13,066 bases of DNA, from NCBI GenBank assembly GCA_021816565.1, contig JAKAXN010000095.1, positions 1 to 13,066 of the forward strand, in the 5' to 3' direction. A program made the position numbers and the translations under genes. Source of the DNA: Actinomycetes bacterium (lineage in GTDB: Bacteria; Actinomycetota; Acidimicrobiia; Acidimicrobiales; Palsa-688). Numbering within the stretch: the first letter of the stretch is position 1; each line of letters opens with the position of its first letter. Below the pieces are notes generated by a model. The model was not told the origin of the DNA. It saw only the letters and a program-made list of their open reading frames with translations, and ran no database searches. Below, piece by piece: positions 1 through 6,483 of this stretch.

Positions 1-260
1 TGGACCTGGCCGCCGGGAGGAGGATCTCCCGGGAGGAGCTGCTGGCGCGGTGGCTCTACGAGCTCGACGCCCGGGTGGCGGATTGGGATGCCGTCGGCGA
101 CGAGTACCGGCGGGTGTGCGCCACCGTGGGCCGGGAGGTGTCGGTTGAGCTGACCGACGGACAGCGCCTGGTGGGGCTGGCCGAGGGCGTCGACCCCATG
201 GGCCGCCTGGTGGTCGCCGGGCAGCCGGTGGCCGTGGGGGACGTCACCCACCTGCGGTGA
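1..260 (+). CDS. birA: Biotin--[acetyl-CoA-carboxylase] ligase, C-terminal fragment (5' end outside window)
   Basis: The reading frame is open from base 3 and stops with TGA at 258-260, giving about 85 C-terminal residues. The visible part has a helix-like segment (EELLARWLYELDARV) and then a small beta domain reading VGREVSVELTDGQRLVGLAEGVDPMGRLVV, ending VGDVTHLR. This order matches the SH3-like C-terminal domain of biotin protein ligases: helix, 'lG..V.v...g....G.a..id..G.L.v', then a final 'GdV.hlR'. That enzyme attaches biotin to the carrier domain of acyl-CoA carboxylases in the cytoplasm. The catalytic GRGRRG-type motif would lie upstream and cannot be seen. An in-frame GTG at 75 is internal and is not the start. 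The identification rests only on this short domain, so it is likely but not certain. Confidence 0.7.
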   Translation, partial: DLAAGRRISREELLARWLYELDARVADWDAVGDEYRRVCATVGREVSVELTDGQRLVGLAEGVDPMGRLVVAGQPVAVGDVTHLR

Positions 261-266
261 TAGCGT
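261..266 (+). promoter_or_regulatory. Possible -10 element (TAGCGT) upstream of the rml operon
   Basis: TAGCGT fits the actinobacterial TANNNT -10 pattern and follows directly on the stop codon of the biotin ligase fragment. A start of transcription 7-8 bases downstream would fall at about 273-274, on a GTG. No convincing -35 element is visible. The 48-bp gap 261-308 is the only room for a promoter of the downstream operon. Six-base matches are common, so this is weak evidence. Confidence 0.3.
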
Positions 267-273
267 CCCCGCG

Positions 274-312
274 GTGAAGAGCCGGACGCGAGCGGACATC
301 GGATCGTCGTGA
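274..312 (+). other. Possible 12-codon leader ORF coupled to rmlA
   Basis: GTG at 274 opens a frame of 12 codons (MKSRTRADIGSS) that ends with TGA at 310-312. This stop overlaps the GTG start of rmlA (309-311) in the same GTGA arrangement used elsewhere in this operon. The GTG lies 7 bases after a TANNNT hexamer, as expected for a leaderless message. rmlA itself has no visible Shine-Dalgarno sequence, so translation arriving from this short frame could help start it. The peptide resembles nothing I recognise. Chance is a real alternative, since short frames are common in GC-rich DNA. Confidence 0.22.
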
Positions 313-1418
313 AGGCGTTGATCCTGGCCGGCGGCGCAGGGACGCGCCTGCGGCCCATCACCCACACGCGGGCCAAGCAGCTGGTGCCGGTGGCCAACAA
401 GCCCATCCTTTTCTACGGGCTGGAAGCCATAGCTGACGCCGGCATCAAGCACGTCGGCATCGTGGTCGGCGACACCGCCGGCGAGGTCATGGCGGCGGTC
501 GGCGACGGGTCCGAGTGGGGCCTGTCGGTGACCTACCTGCCGCAGGAGGCGCCCCTCGGGCTGGCCCACGCCGTGCTGATCGCCAGGGAGTTCCTGGGGG
601 ATGACGACTTCGTCATGTACCTCGGGGACAACCTGCTGAAGCAGAGCCTGAAGGACTTCGTCGACCGGTTCGAGGACGACCGCCTGAGGGCCCGCACGCC
701 CACCCTCGAGGGGAGCGGCGCCGAACCTCCGTGCGCCCAGATCCTGCTGAAGCCGGTACCCGACCCGCACCGCTTCGGGGTGGCCGAGCTCGACGAGGGC
801 GGCTCGGTGGTCCGGCTCCTGGAGAAGCCGGCTGACCCGCCGTCGAACCTGGCCCTGGTCGGCGTCTACCTGTTCGACACCCGTATCCACGACGCCGTGG
901 CGGCCATCCGGCCGTCGCCGCGGGGGGAGCTGGAGATCACCGACGCCATCCAGTGGCTGGTGGACCAGGGCCTGCGGGTCCGCACCGAGGTGCTCGAGGG
1001 CTGGTGGATCGACACCGGCAAGCTGACCCCGCTGCTGGAGGCCAACCGGCTGATCCTCGAGACCCTCGAGCGACGCGTCGACGGCGAGGTGGACGATGAG
1101 TCGGACCTCGACGGCCGGGTGGTCGTGGAAGCCGGCGCCCGGGTGGTGCGCAGCCGGGTGCGGGGGCCCGTGGTGATCGGAGCGGGCACGACCGTCTCCG
1201 ACAGCTTCATAGGTCCGTTCTCGGCCGTCGGGCGCCGCTGCGTGATCGACAGCAGCGAGGTGGAGCACTCCGTGATCCTCGACGACTGCCGGGTGGTCGG
1301 GGCCGGCCGGCTGGAGGACTCCCTGCTCGGGCACCACGTCGAGGTCACCCGGACCGCCCGCCGGCCCAGCGCCACCCGGCTGATGGTCGGCGACCACTGC
1401 AGCATCGACCTGCAGTAG
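309..1418 (+). CDS. rmlA: Glucose-1-phosphate thymidylyltransferase, long form (RmlA)
   Basis: Makes dTDP-glucose from glucose-1-phosphate and dTTP, the first step of dTDP-rhamnose and other dTDP-deoxysugar synthesis in the cytoplasm. The 369-residue protein opens with the nucleotidyltransferase signature GGAGTRLRP (residues 8-16) and the partner lysine in AKQLVPV (Lys23). It then shows the metal-site strand YLGDNLL, the sugar-site region LEKPADPPSNLALVGVYLF, and WWIDTGKL near the end of the catalytic domain. The last ~100 residues read as irregular hexapeptide turns (VVIGAGTTVSDSFIGPFSAVG, VILDDCRVVGAG), a left-handed beta-helix. This tail marks the long StrD-like RmlA subfamily rather than the ~290-residue RmlA of enteric bacteria. 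The start is GTG at 309, because the frame begins MKALILAGG exactly as family members do. It heads an rmlA-rmlB-rmlD run. Confidence 0.9.
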   Translation: MKALILAGGAGTRLRPITHTRAKQLVPVANKPILFYGLEAIADAGIKHVGIVVGDTAGEVMAAVGDGSEWGLSVTYLPQEAPLGLAHAVLIAREFLGDDDFVMYLGDNLLKQSLKDFVDRFEDDRLRARTPTLEGSGAEPPCAQILLKPVPDPHRFGVAELDEGGSVVRLLEKPADPPSNLALVGVYLFDTRIHDAVAAIRPSPRGELEITDAIQWLVDQGLRVRTEVLEGWWIDTGKLTPLLEANRLILETLERRVDGEVDDESDLDGRVVVEAGARVVRSRVRGPVVIGAGTTVSDSFIGPFSAVGRRCVIDSSEVEHSVILDDCRVVGAGRLEDSLLGHHVEVTRTARRPSATRLMVGDHCSIDLQ

Positions 1419-1424
1419 GGCTAC

Positions 1425-1445
1425 CGGGGCGGCGGTGGCGCCCCG
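1425..1445 (+). repeat. Interrupted palindrome between rmlA and rmlB (7-bp arms)
   Basis: CGGGGCG (1425-1431) is the exact reverse complement of CGCCCCG (1439-1445), with 7 bases between them. No T-run follows, so it is not a classical intrinsic terminator. It lies just upstream of a TANNNT hexamer at 1448, covering the place where a -35 element and spacer would be. It could be an operator or an RNA hairpin at the end of the rmlA message. The arms are pure G/C, so chance in GC-rich DNA cannot be excluded. Confidence 0.4.
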
Positions 1446-1447
1446 AG

Positions 1448-1453
1448 TAACCT
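1448..1453 (+). promoter_or_regulatory. -10 element (TAACCT) of a probable leaderless rmlB promoter
   Basis: TAACCT matches TANNNT and is followed by 8 bases before the rmlB ATG at 1462. A transcript beginning at the ATG itself is therefore plausible. Leaderless messages of this layout are widespread in actinobacteria. There is no purine-rich ribosome binding site before the ATG, which agrees with leaderless translation. No clear -35 consensus is seen. Confidence 0.45.
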
Positions 1454-1461
1454 TTCGCCCC

Positions 1462-2436
1462 ATGAAACTTCTGGTCACCGGCGGGGCCGGGTTCATCGGG
1501 TCGAACTACGTCCGCTGGCTGATGGCCAACACTGACGACGAGGTGACGGTCTACGACGCCCTGACCTACGCCGGCAACCTCTCCACGCTGGAGCAGGTGG
1601 AGCGCGACCACGGCGGCCGCTACCGCTTCGTGCACGCCAACATCTGCGACCTGGACGCGTTCACCGAGGCGGCCCGGGGTCACGACGCGGTGGTGCACTT
1701 CGCCGCGGAGAGCCACGTGGACCGCTCGATCGCCGGTCCGGAGGATTTCGTGGTGACGAACTGCGTCGGCACCAACGCGGTCATGCACGCCTGCCGGCAG
1801 CTCGGCATCGAGCGGGTGCTGCACATCTCCACCGATGAGGTGTACGGATCGGTGGAGACCGGCGACAGCGTCGAGACCGACCTGCTCGAGCCCCGTTCCC
1901 CCTACAGCGCGTCCAAGGCCGGCTCCGACCTGATCGCCCTGTCGTACCACACGACCTACGGGCTGCCGGTCATGGTCACCCGCTCGTCGAACAACTTCGG
2001 TCCCTGGCAGTACCCCGAGAAGGTGATCCCGCTGTTCGCCACCAACCTGCTCGACGGGGCCAAGGTGCCGCTCTACGGTGACGGCCTCAACCGGCGGGAC
2101 TGGCTCTACGTCGAGGACAACTGCGCGGCGGTCGACACGGTGCTGCGCAAGGGGTCGCCCGGCCAGGTCTACAACATCGGCGCCGGTAACGAACTGACCA
2201 ACCGGGATCTGACCGAGCGGCTGCTGGCTCTGGCCGGCGCGGGTGAGGAGATGATCGACTACGTCGAGGACCGCCTCGGCCATGACCGCCGCTACTCGGT
2301 GGACATAGCCAAGGTCAAGGCGCTGGGCTGGACGCCGTCGCGCCAGCTCGACGACGCCCTCGAGGAGACCTTCCGCTGGTACCGGGACAACCGCTGGTGG
2401 TGGGAGCCGCTGAAGGCCGCCCGGTCGGCCCGTTGA
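1462..2436 (+). CDS. rmlB: dTDP-glucose 4,6-dehydratase (RmlB)
   Basis: Converts dTDP-glucose to dTDP-4-keto-6-deoxyglucose using bound NAD+; second step of dTDP-rhamnose synthesis. The 324-residue protein is an extended SDR. It has GGAGFIGSNYVRW near the N-terminus, DALTYAGNLSTLE, HFAAESHVDRSI, and the catalytic STDEVYG with Thr124-Asp125-Glu126. The YxxxK pair is Tyr148 and Lys152 in YSASKAGSD. Further family signatures are RSSNNFGPWQYPEKVIPLF and LYGDGLNRRDWLYVED. The Asp-Glu after Thr is what separates RmlB from simple epimerases. ATG 1462 is chosen over an in-frame GTG at 1435, because the protein then begins MKLLVTGGAGFIG as its relatives do and the extra nine residues have no counterpart. 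The stop overlaps the start of rmlD. Confidence 0.95.
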   Translation: MKLLVTGGAGFIGSNYVRWLMANTDDEVTVYDALTYAGNLSTLEQVERDHGGRYRFVHANICDLDAFTEAARGHDAVVHFAAESHVDRSIAGPEDFVVTNCVGTNAVMHACRQLGIERVLHISTDEVYGSVETGDSVETDLLEPRSPYSASKAGSDLIALSYHTTYGLPVMVTRSSNNFGPWQYPEKVIPLFATNLLDGAKVPLYGDGLNRRDWLYVEDNCAAVDTVLRKGSPGQVYNIGAGNELTNRDLTERLLALAGAGEEMIDYVEDRLGHDRRYSVDIAKVKALGWTPSRQLDDALEETFRWYRDNRWWWEPLKAARSAR

Positions 2437-3293
2437 AGATCCTCGTCACCGGCGCTGGGGGCCAGCTCGGCACCGACGTGGTCGCGCTGGCCTCCCGGTC
2501 CGGCCGCCACGAGGTGGTGGCCGCCACGAGCCGAGACCTGGACGTGGGCGATCGCGACGCGGTGCTGGCCGCCATCACCGGCTCGGGGCCGGACCTGGTG
2601 GTCCACTGCGGAGCCTGGACCGCGGTCGACGCCTGTGAGTCCGATCCCGGGCGGGCATTCCGGGTGAACGCCTTCGGCTGCCGCAACGTGGCCGAGGGGG
2701 CCAGGCTGGCGGGCTCGCACCTGGTCGCCGTGTCCACCGACTACGTGTTCGACGGCAGCCTGGCCCGGCCCTACACCGAGTGGGACCGCACCGGCCCGGC
2801 GTCGGTGTACGGCCAGTCCAAGCGGGCCGGCGAGGAGGAGATCCAGTCGCTGCTCCCGACCGCCACCATCGCCCGTACGTCGTGGGTGTGCGGGCCGCAC
2901 GGGTCCAACATGGTCAAGACCATCCTGAGGCTGGCCGCGGGGGAGGGCACGCTGCGTTTCGTCGACGACCAGCGGGGCAGCCCGACCTTCACCGGCGACC
3001 TGGCCGCCATGCTGCTGCAGCTGGGGACCGGCCGGAGGCCCGGCCTCTTCCACGTGACCAACCAGGGCGCCACCAGCTGGTACGGCTTCGCCCGCGACGT
3101 CCTCGCCGCGGCCGGGCTGGACCCGGCCCGGGTGGAGCCCGTCTCCACCTCTGATCTGGACCCGCCCCGCCCGGCGCCCCGGCCGGCCAACTCCGTGCTG
3201 GACAACGCCGCCCTGCGGATGAGTGGCGTCGCTCTCCTGCCTGACTTCCACGAACCGCTCGAGCGCACCGTCAAGGTGCTCATAACCCAGTAG
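2433..3293 (+). CDS. rmlD: dTDP-4-dehydrorhamnose reductase (RmlD)
   Basis: Reduces dTDP-4-keto-rhamnose to dTDP-L-rhamnose with NAD(P)H, the last step of the pathway. The 286-residue SDR starts LKILVTGAGGQLGTDVV, the typical RmlD nucleotide-binding start (GAGGQLG). It carries VVHCGAWTAVDACESDP (the 'n.aAyT.VD.aE' motif), STDYVFDG (Thr102-Asp103-Tyr104) and YGQSKRAGEE (Tyr126, Lys130). RTSWVCGPHGSNMVKTIL and FVDDQRGSPTFTGDLA complete the family pattern. The start is taken as TTG at 2433, whose last two bases are the first two of the rmlB TGA stop (TTGA). A GTG at 2397 would add 12 residues not usual in the family. The overlap suggests coupled translation with rmlB. Confidence 0.92.
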   Translation: MKILVTGAGGQLGTDVVALASRSGRHEVVAATSRDLDVGDRDAVLAAITGSGPDLVVHCGAWTAVDACESDPGRAFRVNAFGCRNVAEGARLAGSHLVAVSTDYVFDGSLARPYTEWDRTGPASVYGQSKRAGEEEIQSLLPTATIARTSWVCGPHGSNMVKTILRLAAGEGTLRFVDDQRGSPTFTGDLAAMLLQLGTGRRPGLFHVTNQGATSWYGFARDVLAAAGLDPARVEPVSTSDLDPPRPAPRPANSVLDNAALRMSGVALLPDFHEPLERTVKVLITQ

Positions 3294-3306
3294 AGGCCCG
3301 CCGACC

Positions 3307-4620
3307 ATGACCAACACAGCACCCGAAGCCGCCCGCACCGTTGCCGTCATCGGTGTTGGCTACGTCGGACTCACAACCGCGGTCTGCCTGGCCCACCTGG
3401 GAAACCGGGTGATCGCCGTCGACGTGGACGCCGCCAAGGTGGATCGGATGGCCCGCGGCGAGCCGCCGATCCTGGAGGAGGGCCTGGAGGAGCTGATGAG
3501 GGCGGGCATCGACTCGGGCCTCCTGACCTTCACCACCGACTCGGCGTCCGCTGCGGCCGGCGCCGACTTCGTGTTCCTGTGCGTCCCCACCCCGCAGGGG
3601 GCCGACGGGGCCGCCGACCTGCGCTTCGTGGAGCAGGCGTCCACCCAGATCGCCCCCCACCTGAAGCCCGGCGCGGTGGTCGTCACCAAGTCGACCGTGC
3701 CGGTGGGATCGGCCGGCAAGGTGGTGGCGGCCCTGGGGCGGCCCGACACCTCGGTGGTGTCGAACCCCGAGTTCCTGCGGGAGGGCAACGCCGTCCACGA
3801 CTGGCTCCACCCCGACCGGGTGGTGATCGGATCCGAGGACCGGGCCGCCGGCGAGCGCCTGGCCGAGCTCTACGAGCCGCTCGGGGCGCCGGTCATCATC
3901 ACCGACCCGGCATCGTCGGAGACCATCAAGTACGCCTGCAACGCCTTCCTGGCGGCCAAGGTGTCGTTCGTCAACGCCATCGCCAACCTGTGCTCGGCGG
4001 TGGGCGCCGATGCCGTCGACGTGATCCGGGGCATGAGCTACGACCGCCGTATCGGGGCCGACCACCTGGCCCCCGGTCCGGGCTGGGGCGGATCGTGCTT
4101 CCCGAAGGACACCAGCGCCCTGATCCGCATCGCCGAGGACCACGGCTACGACTTCGCCCTCCTGCGCGAGGTGGTGGCGGCCAACGAGGCCCAGTTCGAC
4201 AGCGTGGCCGACCGGGTCGAGGCGGCCGCCGGAGGCCGCCTCGACGGGGTGACGGTGGCGGCGTGGGGCCTGACGTTCAAGGCCGGCACCGACGACCTGC
4301 GCGACTCGCCGTCGCTGTCGGTCCTGCGCCGCATCCGCCAGCGCGGGGCCCGGGTCCGGGCCTTCGACCCGACCCGTCCCGACCCCGGCGACGGTCACCT
4401 GGCGGACATGGGCCTCGAGCTGCTGGCCGATCCCTACAGCGCCTGCGAGGGGGCCGACGTGCTGGTGGTCCTCACCGAGTGGCCGGAGTTCCAGGACTAC
4501 GAGCTGTCCAGGGCGGCCTCGCTGATGACCCGCCCGGCGGTGGTCGACACCCGCAACCTGTTCCAGCCGGCCGAGGCCCGGGCCGCCGGCCTCGACTACG
4601 TGGGGATGGGCCGGTCCTGA
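3307..4620 (+). CDS. ugd: UDP-glucose 6-dehydrogenase
   Basis: Oxidises UDP-glucose to UDP-glucuronate with two NAD+, in the cytoplasm. The 437-residue protein begins with the NAD-binding loop VIGVGYVGL (Gly16, Gly18, Gly21) and the acidic strand end VIAVDVD. It continues with FLCVPTPQGADGAADL, VVTKSTVPVGS and SNPEFLREGNAVHDWLHPDRVVIG. The substrate/catalytic segment GPGWGGSCFPKDTSAL holds the catalytic Cys264, and AWGLTFKAGTDDLRDSPSL marks the C-terminal UDP-binding domain. All hallmark residues are present. ATG at 3307 is preceded by AGAGG (3292-3296) about 10 bases upstream. Its stop overlaps the start of the UDP-glucuronate decarboxylase gene by one base, so enzyme and next-step enzyme are made together. 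Confidence 0.94.
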   Translation: MTNTAPEAARTVAVIGVGYVGLTTAVCLAHLGNRVIAVDVDAAKVDRMARGEPPILEEGLEELMRAGIDSGLLTFTTDSASAAAGADFVFLCVPTPQGADGAADLRFVEQASTQIAPHLKPGAVVVTKSTVPVGSAGKVVAALGRPDTSVVSNPEFLREGNAVHDWLHPDRVVIGSEDRAAGERLAELYEPLGAPVIITDPASSETIKYACNAFLAAKVSFVNAIANLCSAVGADAVDVIRGMSYDRRIGADHLAPGPGWGGSCFPKDTSALIRIAEDHGYDFALLREVVAANEAQFDSVADRVEAAAGGRLDGVTVAAWGLTFKAGTDDLRDSPSLSVLRRIRQRGARVRAFDPTRPDPGDGHLADMGLELLADPYSACEGADVLVVLTEWPEFQDYELSRAASLMTRPAVVDTRNLFQPAEARAAGLDYVGMGRS

Positions 4621-5555
4621 TGCGGGCTCTGGTGGCCGGCGGGGCCGGCCTGCTGGGCGCCACCATGTGCGCCCGGTTGCTCGAGCGGGGCTACGAGGTC
4701 GTCTGCGTGGACAACCTGGTGACCGGCTCGGCCGCCAACGTCAAGTCCCTGCTGGAGCGGCCCGGCATGTCGTTCGTGGAGGCCGACATCACCGGCCCGC
4801 TGACGCTGGACGGCTCCTTCGACGCAGTGGTCAACCTGGCCTGCCCGGCGTCGCCGGCGGACTTCGGGCCGCTGGCCATCGAGATCCTCGAAGTGTGCAG
4901 CCGGGGGGTGGCCAACCTGCTCGACCTGGCCCGCCGCCACGACGCCCGCTTCCTGCAGGCGTCGACCAGCGAGGTGTACGGGGACCCCCTCGTGCACCCC
5001 CAGCCGGAGACCTACTGGGGCAACGTCAACCCGGTGGGGCCGCGGTCGGTCTACGACGAGGCCAAGCGCTTCGCGGAGGCCCTCACGATGGCCCATCACC
5101 GCCGGCACGGGACCGCCGTGCGGGTGGCCCGCATCTTCAACACCTACGGACCCGGTATGCGCCCCGATGACGGGCGGGTGGTGTCGAATTTCGTGACGCA
5201 GGCCCTCCGGGGCGAGCCCATCACCGTGTACGGCGACGGCAGCCAGACCCGCAGCCTGTGCTTCGTCGAGGACGAGGTCGACGGTCTGATCGCCCTGATG
5301 GAGTCCGATCTCACCGGTCCGGTGAACATCGGCAACGACGACGAGCGCACCGTCTTGGAGCTGGCTGAGCTGATCGTCGAGCTGGCCGGCTCCTCCTCGA
5401 CGATCTCGTTCGTCGAGCGGCCCGTCGACGACCCGTCGCAGCGCCGTCCGGACCTGACCCTGGCCCGCGGCGGGCTGGGTTGGGAGCCCACCACCCCGGT
5501 CCGGGACGGGCTGGCCCGGACCGTCGACTGGTTCAGGGACCGGCTCCGCCGGTGA
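4620..5555 (+). CDS. uxs: UDP-glucuronate decarboxylase (UDP-xylose synthase), NAD-dependent SDR
   Basis: Predicted to oxidise and decarboxylate UDP-glucuronate and re-reduce the product to UDP-xylose. The 311-residue protein has GGAGLLGATM (dinucleotide loop, residues 7-13) and VDNLVTGSAANV. It shows signatures typical of UXS: NLACPASPADF, STSEVYGDPLVHPQPETYWGNVNPVG, YDEAKRFAEALTM (Tyr145, Lys149), RIFNTYGPGMRPDDGRVVSNFV and YGDGSQTRSLCFVED. These segments separate it from GalE and RmlB. There is no N-terminal membrane anchor, so it is a soluble bacterial form. ATG 4620 shares one base with the ugd stop (TGATG). The pairing with ugd supports a UDP-Glc to UDP-GlcA to UDP-Xyl route. A UDP-GlcA C4-decarboxylase with a different final product is less likely. 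Confidence 0.88.
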   Translation: MRALVAGGAGLLGATMCARLLERGYEVVCVDNLVTGSAANVKSLLERPGMSFVEADITGPLTLDGSFDAVVNLACPASPADFGPLAIEILEVCSRGVANLLDLARRHDARFLQASTSEVYGDPLVHPQPETYWGNVNPVGPRSVYDEAKRFAEALTMAHHRRHGTAVRVARIFNTYGPGMRPDDGRVVSNFVTQALRGEPITVYGDGSQTRSLCFVEDEVDGLIALMESDLTGPVNIGNDDERTVLELAELIVELAGSSSTISFVERPVDDPSQRRPDLTLARGGLGWEPTTPVRDGLARTVDWFRDRLRR

Positions 5556-6475
5556 CCGCGGTGACGCCGGGGTGCAGCCGGGCCCGGTCCGTCGCCGCGG
5601 TGGTCGTCAACTACAACGCCCGGGACCATCTGGAGGTGTGCCTGGCCTCGCTGTCGGCCGAGGGGGTCGAGCCGGTCGTGGTCGTCGACAACGGCTCGAC
5701 CGACGGGTCCCGGGAGGTGGTCGGGGCCACCGGCGCCGCGTGGGTGGAGAGCGGTGGGAACGTCGGCTACGGCCGGGCCGCCAACCTGGGGGCCTCGGAC
5801 CGGCGGGTGGAGGAGGCGGAGTTCCTGCTCGTGTGCAACCCGGATCTCGACGTGCTGCCCGGTTGCGTCGACACCCTGGTGGCCACGCTGGCCGCCGATC
5901 CAGCCGTCGGTGTCGTCGGTCCCCGCCTGTCCAACCCGGACGGCTCCCTGTACCCCTCGGCCCGCACCTTCCCCGACATGGTCGACGCCATGGGCCACGG
6001 CCTGTTCGGCATGGTGGCGCCGGGCAACCCCTTCACCCGCCGCTACCGGCTGCTGGACTGGGACCACCGGGAGCAGGCCACCGTGGACTGGGTGTCGGGC
6101 GCCTGCTTCCTGATCCGCCGGACGGCGTGGGACTCGGTCGGCGGGTTCGACCCGTCCTATTTCATGTACATGGAGGACGTGGACCTGTGCTGGCGCCTGG
6201 GCCGGGCCGGATGGCGGGTGGCCTACCAGCCGGACGCCGAGGTGGTCCACACCCAGGGTGTCTCCGCCGACCAGCACCCCTACCGCATGCTCGCCGCCCA
6301 CCACCTGTCCATGTGGCGTTTCGCCCGGCGCACCACCACCGGGGGTCGCCGGGCGGCGCTGCCGCTGGTGCTCGTCGGGCTGGTCGGACGGCTGGTGGTG
6401 GCCGGGGCCCGCCGCCGGCTGGCCGGTCCCAGCCACCGCCCGGCTGGGCCGGGGCCCGCCCGCCCGCTACCCTGA
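5552..6475 (+). CDS. wbbL: Family 2 glycosyltransferase, WbbL-like (probable rhamnosyltransferase)
   Basis: A 307-residue GT-A glycosyltransferase. It has VAAVVVNYNARDHLEVCLASL at residues ~14-34, VVVDNGSTDGS (~43-53), NVGYGRAANLGA (~70-81), the metal-binding NPDLDVLPG (Asp98, Asp100), DWVSGACFLIRR, and the acceptor-side YFMYMEDVDLCWRLGRAGW with Glu208-Asp209. A hydrophobic stretch near the end (LPLVLVGLVGRLVVAG) may help it sit at the membrane. Mycobacterial WbbL, which transfers rhamnose from dTDP-rhamnose to GlcNAc-PP-decaprenol, has the same 'DNGSTDGT ... NLGYG' layout and also lies between rmlD and manB. That synteny supports the name, but the acceptor here is unproven. The start is GTG 5552, overlapping the preceding stop as GTGA; GTG 5561 is an alternative. 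Confidence 0.75.
   Translation: MTAVTPGCSRARSVAAVVVNYNARDHLEVCLASLSAEGVEPVVVVDNGSTDGSREVVGATGAAWVESGGNVGYGRAANLGASDRRVEEAEFLLVCNPDLDVLPGCVDTLVATLAADPAVGVVGPRLSNPDGSLYPSARTFPDMVDAMGHGLFGMVAPGNPFTRRYRLLDWDHREQATVDWVSGACFLIRRTAWDSVGGFDPSYFMYMEDVDLCWRLGRAGWRVAYQPDAEVVHTQGVSADQHPYRMLAAHHLSMWRFARRTTTGGRRAALPLVLVGLVGRLVVAGARRRLAGPSHRPAGPGPARPLP
6468..6473 (+). promoter_or_regulatory. Possible -10 element (TACCCT) before the membrane-protein gene
   Basis: TACCCT fits TANNNT and lies at the very end of the preceding glycosyltransferase gene, its last base being the T of that gene's TGA stop. Ten bases separate it from the ATG at 6484, giving a leaderless or very short leader. No Shine-Dalgarno sequence is visible before this ATG. 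The spacing is slightly long, so the call is tentative. Confidence 0.33.
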
Positions 6476-6483
6476 GCAACGCT

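Noticed and set aside
1435..1461. Earlier GTG start for rmlB
   Set aside because: It adds nine residues with no counterpart in the family; ATG 1462 gives MKLLVTGGAGFIG and fits the TAACCT spacing.
3579..4619. Long + strand open frame running through ugd and joining in frame to the UXS gene, looking like a 658-residue fusion
   Set aside because: The upstream half is Arg/Gly/Pro-rich nonsense from the wrong frame of ugd, whose true frame has all catalytic motifs. The real UXS start is ATG 4620.
5572..6483. Open frame in front of the membrane protein that would make a 570-residue protein
   Set aside because: It is the off-frame reading of the family 2 glycosyltransferase; recognisable sequence in this frame begins only at ATG 6484.
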